A program made the position numbers and the translations under genes. A stretch of 64,000 nt of DNA from Boswellia sacra (Eukaryota; Streptophyta; Magnoliopsida; Sapindales; Burseraceae): assembly GCA_013180625.2 (NCBI GenBank), contig SNVD02009547.1, forward strand, positions 248,001 to 312,000, in the 5' to 3' direction. Position 1 is the first letter of the stretch; every line of letters begins with the position of its first letter. The notes under the pieces were generated by a model. The model did no database searches. It had not been told where the DNA came from and saw only the letters and a program-made list of their open reading frames with translations. Below, in pieces: positions 1 to 11,666 of this stretch.

Positions 1-820
1 ATATAGTGTCGCTATTTATGTATATTAATGAATTTCCTAGGATATTCTATACTAACATTACATATGTTTGTAACATTAATATATAGGACTCGTGACATAA
101 AATATAAGAATCGTTATATATTATATAAAACGTGAACTAGCCAATAATATATGGCATGCATTTAAAAAATAAAAAATAAATTGCACACTTTCAACCAACC
201 ACATGCAATATTAAAAATATGTTAATTAAAAGTGCATACAGTACTTAGATCTTTAAAGTAGATACATCGAAACGAATTATAAAAGAGTTATAGTAAAGGC
301 AAATACAAATTGGTTTGTGAAAACAATAATTTTTATATATATAATTTATACAGTTCAACTTATAGGAACCTGTTTTAACACAAAGTAATGGCATAGATAT
401 GTCTCACTTCATTAATTAAAGTTTTATTTATTTATTTATCATTTATATCCACCTAATGAATTTTCATTACATCAAATTGTAAGATTAGATTATGGCAAAT
501 TGGTTAATATGTAGTATTATTCTTGTGAAAATAACTCCCAATATTATAAATGATATGTAGTAGATGCATTTTAATTAAGTTTCCGATATTGTTTGGTAAA
601 ATTAAATGCATGCATATGTCTTCAAAAGAAATGAATCCTTTGTCCTCTTCTCTATGCTTAATAAAAATAAGCAATAACTATAGCTAATTAGATATTAATA
701 TATATAAATGGCAGGCAGCTTCGTCCAAAATGAAAGTTGACCATCGACAAATTCCGTTATATATATTAATATCGGAAACTTAATTATATATATATATATC
801 ATCAATTACGCTAATTCGTT
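1..820. other. AT-rich intergenic DNA, nothing recognised
   Basis: Very AT-rich sequence with many short TA runs. No coding exon, RNA gene or clear repeat terminus was seen on either strand. Confidence 0.6.
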
Positions 821-829
821 TTACAAACT

Positions 830-1342
830 AAAGACTTTCTCTGTATGGTAATGGCACGGGGGTGAGTGTGAGGTGGGTTCTAGCCCTAGGGTGCGTAGCC
901 GATACAAATTGCGGATATGCCAAGAGTGTTGAAGTCCTGGAATTTGCTGTACATTTACAGCAGTGACAGTTGAACCAACTTCGTTGTCTGTGTTTCCAGG
1001 GTTTTTAACTGAAAAGAAGAAATCCTCAGCTTTGGCAAGCTTGGGGTCCTTGCAAAACTTCCCATTCACAAACACTACGTGCATCAAATAATTAAGAATC
1101 AAATTAATGTTGAAATTAAGTAATAACATGGCATGGACAAAATATATATAGTTTGGGAATGCCTAATTATAGAGAAAAAGGAGACTCAAAAGAATACACA
1201 GATCACAACTTACTGAGTACATACCACCATGCACGAGGTTATCCACGGCTATGCAGAAGTCCTGAAGAGGACTGAGGTCAAAGGCCGAGGCAAAAGAGGA
1301 AGCCAAGGCCAAAAGCACAAAACTCAAGATGAAACGTTTCAT
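830..1342 (-). pseudogene. Truncated germin-like protein (subfamily 1) pseudogene
   Basis: Germin-like proteins are secreted cupin-fold apoplastic proteins. Exon 1 (1342 to 1225) starts MKRFILSFVLLALASS, a typical signal peptide, followed by the family motif SPLQDFCIAV. A GT-AG intron (1224 to 1075) separates it from exon 2, which reads [14 protein letters not shown] then EDFFF and the motif VNVQQIPGL, all diagnostic of the family. Just after IPGL one extra base shifts the frame. The shifted frame still shows NTLGIS, then two stops, then NPPHTHPRA, the first histidines of the cupin metal site. Homology ends near 830, so the C-terminal half of the usual roughly 220-residue protein, with the remaining cupin motif, is missing. 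Splice sites and promoter look intact, so loss of the 3' half is probably the primary lesion. Family identity is secure; non-functionality is inferred from the truncation and frameshift. Confidence 0.9.
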
Positions 1343-1435
1343 TTTGAATTTATGAGTAGCTTTCTCTATTCTTCATGTGCGTGTGTTTTGTTATAACTTG
1401 GTAAGGGATGAGTAATGGTGCAGGGCATGCTACTC

Positions 1436-1443
1436 TATTTATA
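1436..1443 (-). promoter_or_regulatory. TATA box of the germin-like pseudogene
   Basis: On the minus strand this reads TATAAATA, about 95 bases upstream of the ATG at 1342, a normal distance for a plant promoter with a short leader. Confidence 0.7.
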
Positions 1444-1550
1444 GATGGAGTCCAATTGAACTAGCCTTGATTTTTTTTTTTCCCGCTTGAAGAAGATTTC
1501 AAAGACTTTGGCAAGTCTTGAACGGCTATCTTTTTTGGCAAATTTTCATC

Positions 1551-2126
1551 AAATAACCCCTTGGGTCATCCACTAACTATATCTAACCTTTTTTCTTATT
1601 TTAACTATTTTTAACCCTTTTTTAAAAGGAAAAAATATAAAGATACCTTTAATAGTTTTAAAAATAACGAAATTGGATTACATGTATAGTTTTTTGCACG
1701 AGATAGTTAGGCAATTGTACGGGAGAGTCATGCAAAAAATAAAAAATAGATCTTGGATGTTTTGCATAACTATATCATACGACTTGTACAATCATCTCAT
1801 AAAGTAATTATCAACAACATTATAAATGTAGTTATTATATTGCACAGCTAAGTTGTACAACTTCCTGACCCCCATCATGTAAAAAAATACTTTAAAATTC
1901 GCGCAAGTTCGTGATAAAGTTGTGCAAAATTACATTTCTTAAGAATTTTGCACGACTCCATCATACAATTTGCACGACTATGTTGTGCACTATAGAAAAA
2001 TAGTATTCTATACTTTAATACCAAAAAAAAGGCATTCACATCTTTTTACATGAAAAAGGAGTTACAAATAGTTAAAACTAGAAAATGGGTTAAATTTAGT
2101 TAATGGACCCCAAAAAGGGGTTAAAT
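1551..2126. mobile_element. Non-autonomous terminal-inverted-repeat (MITE-like) element
   Basis: The left end (AATAACCCCTTGGGTC, then TAACTAT and TTAACTATTTTTAACCC) reappears as an imperfect reverse complement at the right end (GGGTTAAATTTAGTTAATGG then CCCCAAAAAGGGG). The inverted repeat is about 70-100 bp with small gaps. The interior has further short inverted motifs containing TGCACGAC and no coding sequence. No convincing target-site duplication was found, so superfamily is undecided (Mutator-like is one option). Confidence 0.65.
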
Positions 2127-3659
2127 AAAAAAATACTCCATCTTTTTCTAATTTCCACTCTCGATCATTCTTCAACGACCAAACACAATTTGTTATTTAA
2201 TTAATATTTTAATGTATTGAAGTGGTCCTCATTCATTTCTTATCACTTGGGCACGTATTAGTCAGTCATCTACACTTATTATCTAAATCATTGACTGATT
2301 CACTCTCATATTATTGATGACTACTAGCCTTCATTTCACTAGATATCTAGAGATTACAGGATGCATGTATACTTGCTCTTATAATATTAAACTTAACTGA
2401 CTAATAGAAAATTAATAGATAATTTAGATTTATTTTATGCAGTCTAATAAAAGACACACGATAAAGCCTATTAACTGGAGTTAATTAAAACATTAGTTTA
2501 TCAAGCATAAAATTCTAGGCATTTCTATAGGTGCCTGATCCTTTTCCGTCAGTATATCAAAAAAAAAATCTTGTTTACATTTACGATTGTTTTCCCCACT
2601 GATTCTAGTAAAAGAAACCTAATTTAAATCAATTAAAAATTTGTTTAGAAGTTAGCTTCAAAATTAGATTAAAATAAGGTTGGCGGCGACCCTTAACCCT
2701 TTTTGTCTCCAATACTTTTTATAAATTATTACTCGTCCAACTTCTCAACCTGACACATATTCTTCATTATTGTTAACAAAAGAATTAAAGTACGATACCA
2801 TATGCAATTGGCATTCTGACAATTACCAATTCCCAAAAATATTCACATGAAATTCCAGAAACATATGTTCGTCTTTCTATCTTCCATCACATTTTTTTCG
2901 AAAGCGTTTAGCTATTCAACTTTCGAAATAGATGCACTCGAAAATAAAGTTCACTCATGCGTGTGGTATGAATCCTAAAAAATTGGATCAGTTAACACAT
3001 GTCCACTAACAAGACAAATCTTTATAATGCCTGAGATATCGCCATGTGATAAGGAAAATGGCCAAGATAAATTGCGTGTTTAAATCTTGAATATAAAAGG
3101 AAAAAGAAAACTCTCTAGAGGTAAGCCATTCTGGATGTTTGATAAACAAGAAAAACTATAGAGCAAGAGGTAACTGACTTAAGCATTGAAGGGTTTTCGT
3201 CGGCAAAAACCCTAGCAAACTCTGACGATGGCTTGTTTTGCGGAAATCTGAGTTTAAAGATTTGGAAGTGTTGACCAAGCATTGAGTGAGCTAGAATAGG
3301 CAACAGTCCTTAACTCATAGGTAACTTCGAGCTCATATATGTCAATTACTGATGATGATCGTTTGTCTAAACTAATTGTTGAGACTACTTTTGATTTGAG
3401 TTCCGTTATTGTTATCTTTTCATCCTCTAATTATCTTGGCATGATGGAGCTACTTTATAATGATAATCCATCAATACTTATGGGTATTTGATGTCACTGT
3501 TTTATTGAATAACTAATACTTGAGATCCATCCTATTACTATATTGTCCTTGTGCTAAAATACAGTGACAACATTGGGCATCTTCTATGAGAATCCTGACA
3601 ATTAGTTAGTGTTCCTAGTCGAGTTTCTCTTTATTTGGATCTTTGTTTTGTTCTTTATG
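2127..3659. other. Intergenic, no feature recognised
   Basis: AT-rich sequence without recognisable coding exons. The segment from about 3100 may be the untranslated flank of the decayed gypsy element that follows, but no LTR was identified. Confidence 0.4.
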
Positions 3660-5510
3660 GAAACAAGAACATCAAAGTGTCATAACATGCTTGCTGGATC
3701 AAGAGGAATGACAATGACAAGGAGGTAGCAAGCACAGTCTCAGCAAATAGTTGAACGTTAAGAGTAGATCCAAAAAATGACTGAAAAGAATGCTGAAGAA
3801 AGTGAGTGGAAACTAATTTCCAAGTAAGTTGCTAGAATTACAAAAAACTGAACAGACCAAAATAGTCGCCACAACCCCTACAAACACTCAACCACCCACT
3901 ATTTACTTGGCAAGCAAGACCAAGTAACCCACAACCAGCATCCAAGCAACCTCCGGTTGCTGAAAATCAAAATGTAGTGGTGGAAACAAATCAAATCCCA
4001 AATACATGAACACCTCGAGAGAAACTAGTATGATTATATATCAGTTGAAAGCTACTACACTCGTAGCCAAACAACAAGTTCTAGGCCATGAGGCCAAAAC
4101 TTTTGACATCCCAATGATCTTAGAAATAAGCTAATAAAACAACGTTTAGAGAGGCAACTGATCCAAGGCCAAGCTCACATTACTAATGGTAGTGGACAAA
4201 AGAATACCATTAGAGCTAATGAAGGAGTAGAGCTAACATTACGACCACGCTAGGAGGAGAGCATAACTTCAGGTTGATAAAGGCAATATTATAAGCGTAA
4301 CTCCAGCTCAACAGCAACAGTTACTCATAATATTGATCAATCAGTTTCAAGCATTAGACAAAGAACTCCATGCCAAAAATTGCCCTATTACTGTAGAGTT
4401 AGCCTTAACTCTCCCTTTGTGGATGAGATTGCTAAGACTCCATTTGCTCCTAACTTTAACATTATAGTTGTGCATCTGTTTGAGGGAAAGAAAGATCTGG
4501 TTGAACACCTAGAGAATTTTTGAGTGTATCTCAAGTCGTTTAATCCAATCGATGTGACATTGTGTTGAGCTTTCTCTATCACCCTTACTAGACCGACAAG
4601 ACAATGGGTTGGATCACTTTTAGCTCGATCTATAGTGACTTTTCAATTCTATGTCAGCAGTTTCTGACTTCTTTCAATGTAGTGAAGCTTGTGACGAAGT
4701 TTGTAGATTTTCTATTAAGCATAAAGCAACGTGCCCAGGAGTTGCCATAAGTTACATAGAAAGATTCCATGCAAAAGTGACCGCTATATGAGCTTTCAAA
4801 GAGCTAGTGGCTTGTAGAGCATTCTTTCAAGAGATGTGTGATAAAAGGATTTTTTAACACATTAAAGACTTCCAAATCAACACATATGAAATTGCTTACC
4901 ATAAAGCCATTTAGATGGCTCGAACAAATGAGGAGTTTAACCAAAATATCTGAGAGGACAATAAGGCTCGATGGGAAGGGAGAGAAAATGTAGATATGGG
5001 TCGCAAGAAAAGAACTGGGGAATACTTTTTTCAAGTGCCACCTCCATCTCAAAAACCTTTAAGTCCGAAAGAAATCCTAATAAGGTCAATCAAAACATGC
5101 AAGATGTTGATCAACTGAATTCTCGTGACAAATTTTTAAGACCTCCGCCTCCCAGATACGAGCTGAGTACCAACTACACTGAATTCGAGGCAACTAATGT
5201 TGAGATCTTTTTAGCCTTGAAAACATCAGGTTTATTTAGATGACCTCAACAGATGGTTGGAGATCCGAGAAGGAGAAACCAGGATTTGTTTTCTGATTAT
5301 CACTATGATGTGGGCTATACTATTGCAGACTGTCAAGAACTTAAAGATGAGTTGGAAAGATTGGCTAGAGAAGGAAAACTTACCAATTTTGAAAAATGTC
5401 CAAGAGTAAACCATGCTCAGAAAGATATACAATGCGATGGGGGTGTAAAGGAAAGAAGTCTGGAGGAAAGAGAAACAAAGGCCCATAAAGTTACCAACAC
5501 AATCTGCTGA
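3660..5510 (+). pseudogene. Decayed Ty3/gypsy gag
   Basis: From about 4405 one frame reads PFVDEIAKTPFAP then HLFEGKKDLVEHLENF, the start of the retrotransposon gag domain (the family pattern is P..Y.G..DP..HL..F), followed by many stops. From 4971 an open stretch reads through RPPPPRYEL and YTEFEATNVEIFLALK into a frame-shifted GDPRRRNQDLF, then DYHYDVGYTIADCQELKDEL. In intact relatives that last segment carries the Cys-x2-His-x3-H...C knuckle-like motif before the protease; here its first Cys is lost. At least a dozen stops and several frameshifts show an old inactive copy. No protease, RT or integrase follows, so only the 5' part of an element remains. Family assignment rests on motif order, not on an alignment. 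Confidence 0.75.
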
Positions 5511-6098
5511 ATGCTTAAATATGTATGTTTAATAAGAGCTTAATTCATCAGATTACACTAATAGTGTCATTAAATTCCTCAACTTAAGCATATTTATAGT
5601 CTTTGTATCTTTTGAATTAGCTTCATCTTAATTTCAGTTTTTGTTATAGGTTTGGTAAAATGGCCATAAATTTCTATTTACAGATCAGAATAATGTTTTT
5701 TGATTATCACTATGATGTGGGCTATATTATTGTAGACTGTCAAGAACTTAAAGATGAATTGGAAAGATTGGCTAGAGAAGGAAAACTTACCAATTTTGAA
5801 AAATGTCCAAGAGTAAACCATGCTCAGAAAGACATACAATGCGATGGGGGTGTAAAGGAAAGCAGTCTGGAGGAAAGAGAAACAAAGGCCCATAAAGTTA
5901 TCAATACAATTTGATGAATGCTTAAATATGTATGTTTAATAAGAGCTTAATTCATCATATTACACTAATAGTGTCATTAAATTTCTCAACTTAAGCATAT
6001 TTGTAGTCTTTGTATCTTTTAAATTAGCTTTATCTTAATTTCAGTTTTGTTATAGGTTTGGTAAGATAGCCATAAATTTCTATTTATAGATCATAATG
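5285..6098 (+). repeat. 407-bp tandem duplication in the gypsy relic
   Basis: Two adjacent near-identical copies, about 5285-5691 and 5692-6098, are offset by 407 bases (GATTATCACTATGATGTGGG at 5295 and again at 5702). Each holds the end of the gag-like ORF and about 190 bp of downstream non-coding sequence. They differ by a small number of substitutions and short indels. Confidence 0.9.
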
Positions 6099-6463
6099 GT
6101 ACAAATATTGATTGGTTGGAAAGCTGATTAAATTATCTACAAAATTGTATTTCACGAGCATCATAAAATTCGGGCTTTTAGCGAACCAAAAATGGGCTTG
6201 AAGTGAACTCATCTACAGTTTCAGCCCAACCTGACCATGCCTCCATATTTTGACCATATCTCTTGTATCCAAATTGTATGAATCAATGTGTTCTAGAAAT
6301 CTGAGAGAAATATATACAATTTCGTGATGACATGTGATCAAATTCTAAATATTTCGATGTCAAAATCAATGGTCAAATTCGATGTATATAATGATCCAAA
6401 TTGTCAACAAGATATTTTACAATTGTCCCTTTGAAATTTGATAAGTTTGCCCCCCAATGTATT

Positions 6464-6471
6464 TATAAATA
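6464..6471 (+). promoter_or_regulatory. TATA box of a probable LTR-like promoter
   Basis: TATAAATA followed by AGAGGTGCATTGTGACACA resembles the U3/R junction of plant LTRs. It lies downstream of the decayed gag, where a 3' LTR would be expected, but no second copy of this sequence was seen in the window to confirm an LTR. Confidence 0.4.
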
Positions 6472-6479
6472 GAGGTGCA

Positions 6480-9220
6480 TTGTGACACATTAGGGCATCT
6501 TGGCTCTTAGCTTAGATCTCTTAATATTATGTTTTCTCTCTTGTGTTTTGTTATTTTGACGTTATTACTAAATCATTTTCTTCTTACAATTTATTTTCTT
6601 TCTTGCATAATGTCTTGTTAAATTCTCTCTTACTAAAGTGAAAGGGTGAAACCCTTGATATGTGAATAAAGATTTTCTAACCCTTTGATATGTACTTAAT
6701 AATCTTAATCTTGTGTTATTTATTTTATATGTTTTATATTTATTTTCTTAATCAATCCTGACACCACTTGTAAAGTAGAAGTCTTGATCTATTGTAGATA
6801 ATCATTGGCATATCAAATACTTGAATCATTTCTAGACGTGGTATGGTTCTTCCTTACCGACATAAGTCTAGTTAGGAACCTTGATTTGTTGTAGATATAT
6901 GGTGATTGACACATTGGATGCTTGAACCCATTTACAAGAAGTGGTATAAATATTGGTAACAAAAAAAAATATAATTCATATAACTAAAATGGGCTTAAAT
7001 GACATACCTTACGATTAGAACCTCCTTGATGTGTGGATTCCAATTGAGCTATAATTGGGTTATCTATCCTTATTTAATATATCAAGGGTGGATCCCCTAA
7101 CCTTAGGTTTCATTATTATCGTGTTAACTCCTTTTACTTGTGTATTTTAAGTATTCTTGTTTACTACTTATGAACTTGCTATTTCATTTGCTATAGTCTA
7201 TTTTACCACCTATTTTCATGGATGGTTTTACCACCTTTTATTTTTGCTTTTACACTTGAATGGTCGGTTATACTGCCTACCATCTTTACTTTTATTTGTT
7301 AATATCATCTTGTTAATTATTTAAAAAATCATATTAAGTTAATTAAGTGCATTAATGGATCCACCTAATAACATAAATATGAACTTTTTCCACTTTTCAT
7401 AATTATATATGATTTTTTATTAATATGTTATGTTAGTTGCTAGGTATCTAAATGTCGAGAGGAAAAACAAAATATAAGATACGTGTTGGTGCTTGTGTAA
7501 TGGGTTTGCCTATTGATGTAATTATTTGTTTCCCATTTCTTTTATGCTATGTTTAAGTTATATTCTTTTTCTTATTTAGCAAAATTATGTTTTCACATTT
7601 GGAGGATCGGAAAGCTCTAACTGACGGACATATTGTTATTTCACCTTATGGGCTTTTTCCATCTTTATTCTGAGAAGGTAATTGGTGTATTGTAAAAATG
7701 GTTGAATTGTATACAAATTGCTTCTGTTTGCAATATTTTTTATTTAGTTTTCTTACATCTGATTCTTGCTTTTATTATTTTTTTTACAAAAATCTTGTCA
7801 TTTATTTATGGCTCGATTAAGCTTTAAATAAATTTAAAAATAGAAATAAAACCTTTTGTAATGGTTTTGCCTGGTGCTATAACTTCTTTTAAACATTATG
7901 TCAAAATGACTCTTTTCCCTGTGGAGTATGTAATATCTAAGTAAATCTCATTATTCTTTTGGGAAATTGCTAGATTTTGTGGTTATTTTTCCTTGTTAAA
8001 TTGGCATGTGGACTGAAACATCCAATTCTTTTTCTCAATTATAAGAAGGGTTCATCATGAATTCAAGATCTCATGCTTAGAGGTTAGTTCCCTTGGTTTT
8101 GTATCTATATGTACATGTTTAACATAGATAAATTTAATTGGTTCAATTCAATGAACTCCACTAAAATAAGTAAAACTAAATAAATTGAATTAATTAATTT
8201 TAAATTAGTTTTATGTTATTTATTTAAATTCAACACATTAATTACTTATTTTTAATCATCCTTAATGTAATGTTAGAAAGCTTCTTTGAAAGCTGACCAT
8301 ATATGAGCTGAGTACCAGTTTACTTAATTACTTCCTTTAATGTTTTTAGTTTTATTATATGGATTTTTATTTTTTTTAATCAATATGTAGTTTCATGTGA
8401 TCATTACATATTTATTTATTCATTAATTATTTTTCCTTGTGATGATGGGAGATGTAGGCTTGATGTTTTTATTCATGACTATTTGTTAAAAAGAAAGTTG
8501 CATGCTTTTGCAAAAGCTTTCATGAACAAAGGGACGGTTGCCACTAATCCAATAGGTAATATTGCTTTTAATTCTAAATATATAAGATGATAATTTAATT
8601 CTTTGCTTTCTGTATACCTTATTACCTGTTATCTATTTGAGGATTTACTTATCAAATAAATATTTAGACAATGTTAAGTTTTAATAGGCCACAATTGTAT
8701 TATGCTCATTGACTATTAGTTTGCTTGTGCAACAATTGATGTACCTAGTAGGTTTCTCTTTGAATGTGGTTTGTCTTTGGGACATTTTTATTTCAAGGAC
8801 TGTGAGAATGATGCAACTTACATTCAGGTAACTTTACCATTTTCATTATTATAAAGATCAAACAGTTGTTAAAATTTTCTTGAATCAAGTTGACAAATAA
8901 GTTCAGTTTTGTATTGCAAATTAACATGTACTTAGACATGATTATGAAAAGATATTAGTAGGTCCCAATTACCTTCTTTTTGGAGTTGAGATATAATTGT
9001 AATATACTTTTGTTGTGTACGATAAAGGTGGAATTATGCATAGTACTCTTAATTGGTTATTGTAAGATTTTGGAAGATGAATGTTGTTGTTTTGATAATA
9101 GTTGTCATTCTATTGTTATTTCATACTCAGTTTATGAATTTGTTTTAATATTTTATAAATAGTTAATTTGCCAGTATTATAGGTTATATATTTTTTTTAA
9201 ATTTCTTGAAAATCATACTT
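6480..9220. other. Long AT-rich stretch, possible transposon interior
   Basis: No confident gene. Short open segments occur, for example near 7452 (KIRVGACVMGLP), 8460 and 8720-8826, some followed by GT donors, but none was recognised. The stretch ends at a CACTA-like subterminal tract, so part of it may be the eroded interior of such an element. Confidence 0.35.
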
Positions 9221-9402
9221 AGCGGCTAAAAACCATTAAGTATTTTTTTAATTTTTTTAAATTAGGCATATTTAGCAGCTAAAAACTGCCAAGTATAGTA
9301 AGTTATACATTTGGCGGTGCCATTGGTGTTGGTCTTAAAACTGCCAAATTTGTATATATTTAAGGCTAAAAATCGTCAAATATGAGCATTTTTCTTACAG
9401 TA
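9221..9402. mobile_element. Eroded CACTA-like subterminal repeat and 3' terminus
   Basis: The segment has alternating inverted short motifs (AGCGGCTAAAAACC, AGCAGCTAAAAACTGCC, TTGGCGGTGCC, AAAACTGCCAAAT) typical of CACTA subterminal regions. It ends TTTTTCTTACAGTA, two to three changes from the consensus terminus TTTTTCTTGTAGTG. The partner end was not located. Confidence 0.5.
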
Positions 9403-10570
9403 AAGTTTGCTAGCTTTTCGTTGTGCAAGAGAAATTTCTTCAGCAACCTTTTTTCTATTTCATTTTTCAAGGTATCAACCTCTTTATTAGTCTTTTCAAC
9501 TCAGGAAAAGCATCATGAGCATCTCTATGGTTGTGCTCCAATATGTAACTTGTTTGACAAACAAAGGTCAAATTATCAAAAGAACCATGAAAGGTACATG
9601 AAGTAAAAGAAGGAAAAATGCAAACCTTTATTATCAACTCTTGAGCCTGGTTGTACAGCTTATACCTTGAGTACTGGTCAACCTCTTGGACAAATCCCTT
9701 GGTTATGGATTTTTTTGATCGACGAACTAAAGGAAGTAGATGTCCAATCTTTTCAACCTTCTATGATACGAGATGAGGTTTTGTGGAACCTCTAAGGAAG
9801 GCTATCTTGCCTAAATTCTTGTCGATTAAAATGGATTTTGTATGTATCGTCTCAAAACTAGCTTCTCCTACCTTAGAATCAATTATACCTCTTCCTTGGG
9901 AGATCATTGAAGGCAAGGACACTTGAACTTGTGGTTGGGCTTGATAAACCTGATTGGGACTTAGTTGATTGACCAATATACTTCTTTTTGGGTTAAGTAT
10001 CATTTGGTCAATCGAAAGTGGTAGTTCGTCACCTTCTTTTTCTCCAGTGTGAGCAATGGTTCCTTCTGACAAAGCCTTTCTTTTGGTAGCTCTATTAGAT
10101 GTATCTAGCATAACTTGTTCTCGTAATACCTTTGCAACTGCCCTCTTTGCCAAGATCCTACTACGCCTAGGGTCAACATTACTAGCAATCTCATGGGTGG
10201 CTTCACTCCTCTCAACACTATGATATGGTATTGGAGAGGCTAATCCTAATAACGAATGAGACAAAAACAAGTCAATGTAAACAAAGCAGGGTGAGCATGA
10301 GTATAAGGGAAAGATCTTCACATGCTGGATCTCCACATATATATGTAATGTTAGGAAGATTCTATAAAAATAAAATGATGAAACGTGCCTGATGAAATGT
10401 TTGCGCCTAACCTGGGAGTTCAAAATTCTCTCTACATAATACGTCTTCTTGCCTTCAACTAGAGTTTGGCACCAATTACCACTCACAAAGAGTCATGGCT
10501 CTTTCCAATTCCCATTGGATGTGGGGTTATCTAACACAGCTATTCCCACATGGCTCCATGTACCCACAAA
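9403..10570 (-). pseudogene. Gag-like plant transposon ORF relic
   Basis: Read on the minus strand from about 10560: NGNWKEP, a stop, LFVSGNWCQTLVEG, resembling the WK..FF.V.G.W motif of a plant retroelement gag-like ORF family (putative gypsy-type transposon proteins). An interruption of about 180 bp follows, then a long open stretch (about 10270 to 9761) with SRILAKRAVAKVL and a Pro/Gln-rich linker. After a stop another frame reads KSITKGFVQEVDQYSRYK, and a further piece near 9410-9500 reads EVDTLKNEIEKKVAEE, a likely coiled coil. The order (WK domain, basic linker, coiled coil) fits such gag-like proteins. Multiple frame changes mean it is dead. The family call is tentative because it rests on short motifs. 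Confidence 0.4.
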
Positions 10571-11630
10571 AAAACACCCATTTGTTTTTGGGCATATAAG
10601 TAAAATAAAAAATAAAAAAAGACTCCTCAATGGTAATTTCTAGAAATTGCTTAATTTTACATAAAACATAGCAACCACTAAGAGCACGCTAGGCATTAGG
10701 GCCTAGTTGAGCAGGGCCCATGCCTAAAAAATGGAGCATACGCCTAAAAAATGGTTGGATGGGGAGTCTAAGACCGTATGAGAAACAGGTGGAGTAAAGA
10801 GTTACATGACTAATTGGTGGATGCCTAGGTCTTTCCCTTTCCATGGGCAGGCTAAGGAAAATGTCTTCTAGTACATGGTATCATTTTCTAATCACCTCTA
10901 AGTCTTTCTCCTCTAAGGCAGCAGGGGTTCCATTGATAGACAGTCCATATGGGGGTCACGAAAGGCCTAGCTTCTCTTAAGTCTACTTGCACCTGATTTC
11001 CTTGGGGGAGGGGAGTCTCCCTTGTTGACCCCCCTTGAGGGTCTCTTCTTAGGTACTACATGTTTAATTCTAATAGTTTTGACTGTATCAGAGATTTTAG
11101 AAGCTCCTAGTTTAGTATCACTCATTGTTATAGATTCCCTACTCAACAATCTAGTATTAGTTGAGGAACCTACACTATTAGTTTCCTACAAATTCTTCAG
11201 TGCTAACTTTAACCTCAAGATCAACTGCATTCACATGCATGAAAGATTTAAAACCTAGAGAATTATTTTCTGAGTTAGTTGGGGTGATCATGGCTTAAAG
11301 TGATTGACAAGTCACAGATGAAGCAATCTTACTCAACTCAAATAGCATCACAAAAAATTTCTAATACAGACAATAATTTATCCAAAAAGAAAAAGAAAAA
11401 AACATTGTATAAAGCATCCACAACAAGGTCTCTATTTCGCCAAGGTTACAAAGGAAAATGTCACTATCACATCATGTGAATTTGGAGTTAACGAACTTGG
11501 TTCTCCAAGAACAGTGAATCCAGACAAATATACCACAAAAAAAAAATTAAGTGGTCGATCGTAGTGTTAAGGATATTCGATTGGTTTCTTCAATGTCACT
11601 ACCTACTAGGTGTTCCTTGTAACGGCACCT

Positions 11631-11632
<2 letters not shown>
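10571..11632. other. Intergenic, nothing firm
   Basis: Contains the repeated phrase GCCTAAAAAATGG near 10722 and 10741 and a GC-richer patch at about 10980-11060. No recognised protein or RNA gene. Confidence 0.4.

Positions 11633-11663
<31 letters not shown>
11633..11663. repeat. (GA)n microsatellite
   Basis: About 15 uninterrupted GA dinucleotides, flanked by A-rich sequence. Confidence 0.97.

Positions 11664-11666
<3 letters not shown>

Noticed and set aside
7442..7680. Possible exons reading KIRVGACVMGLP and HLEDRKALTDGHIVISPYG
   Set aside because: Superficially like a kinase N-terminus, but no second matching motif followed; left unassigned.
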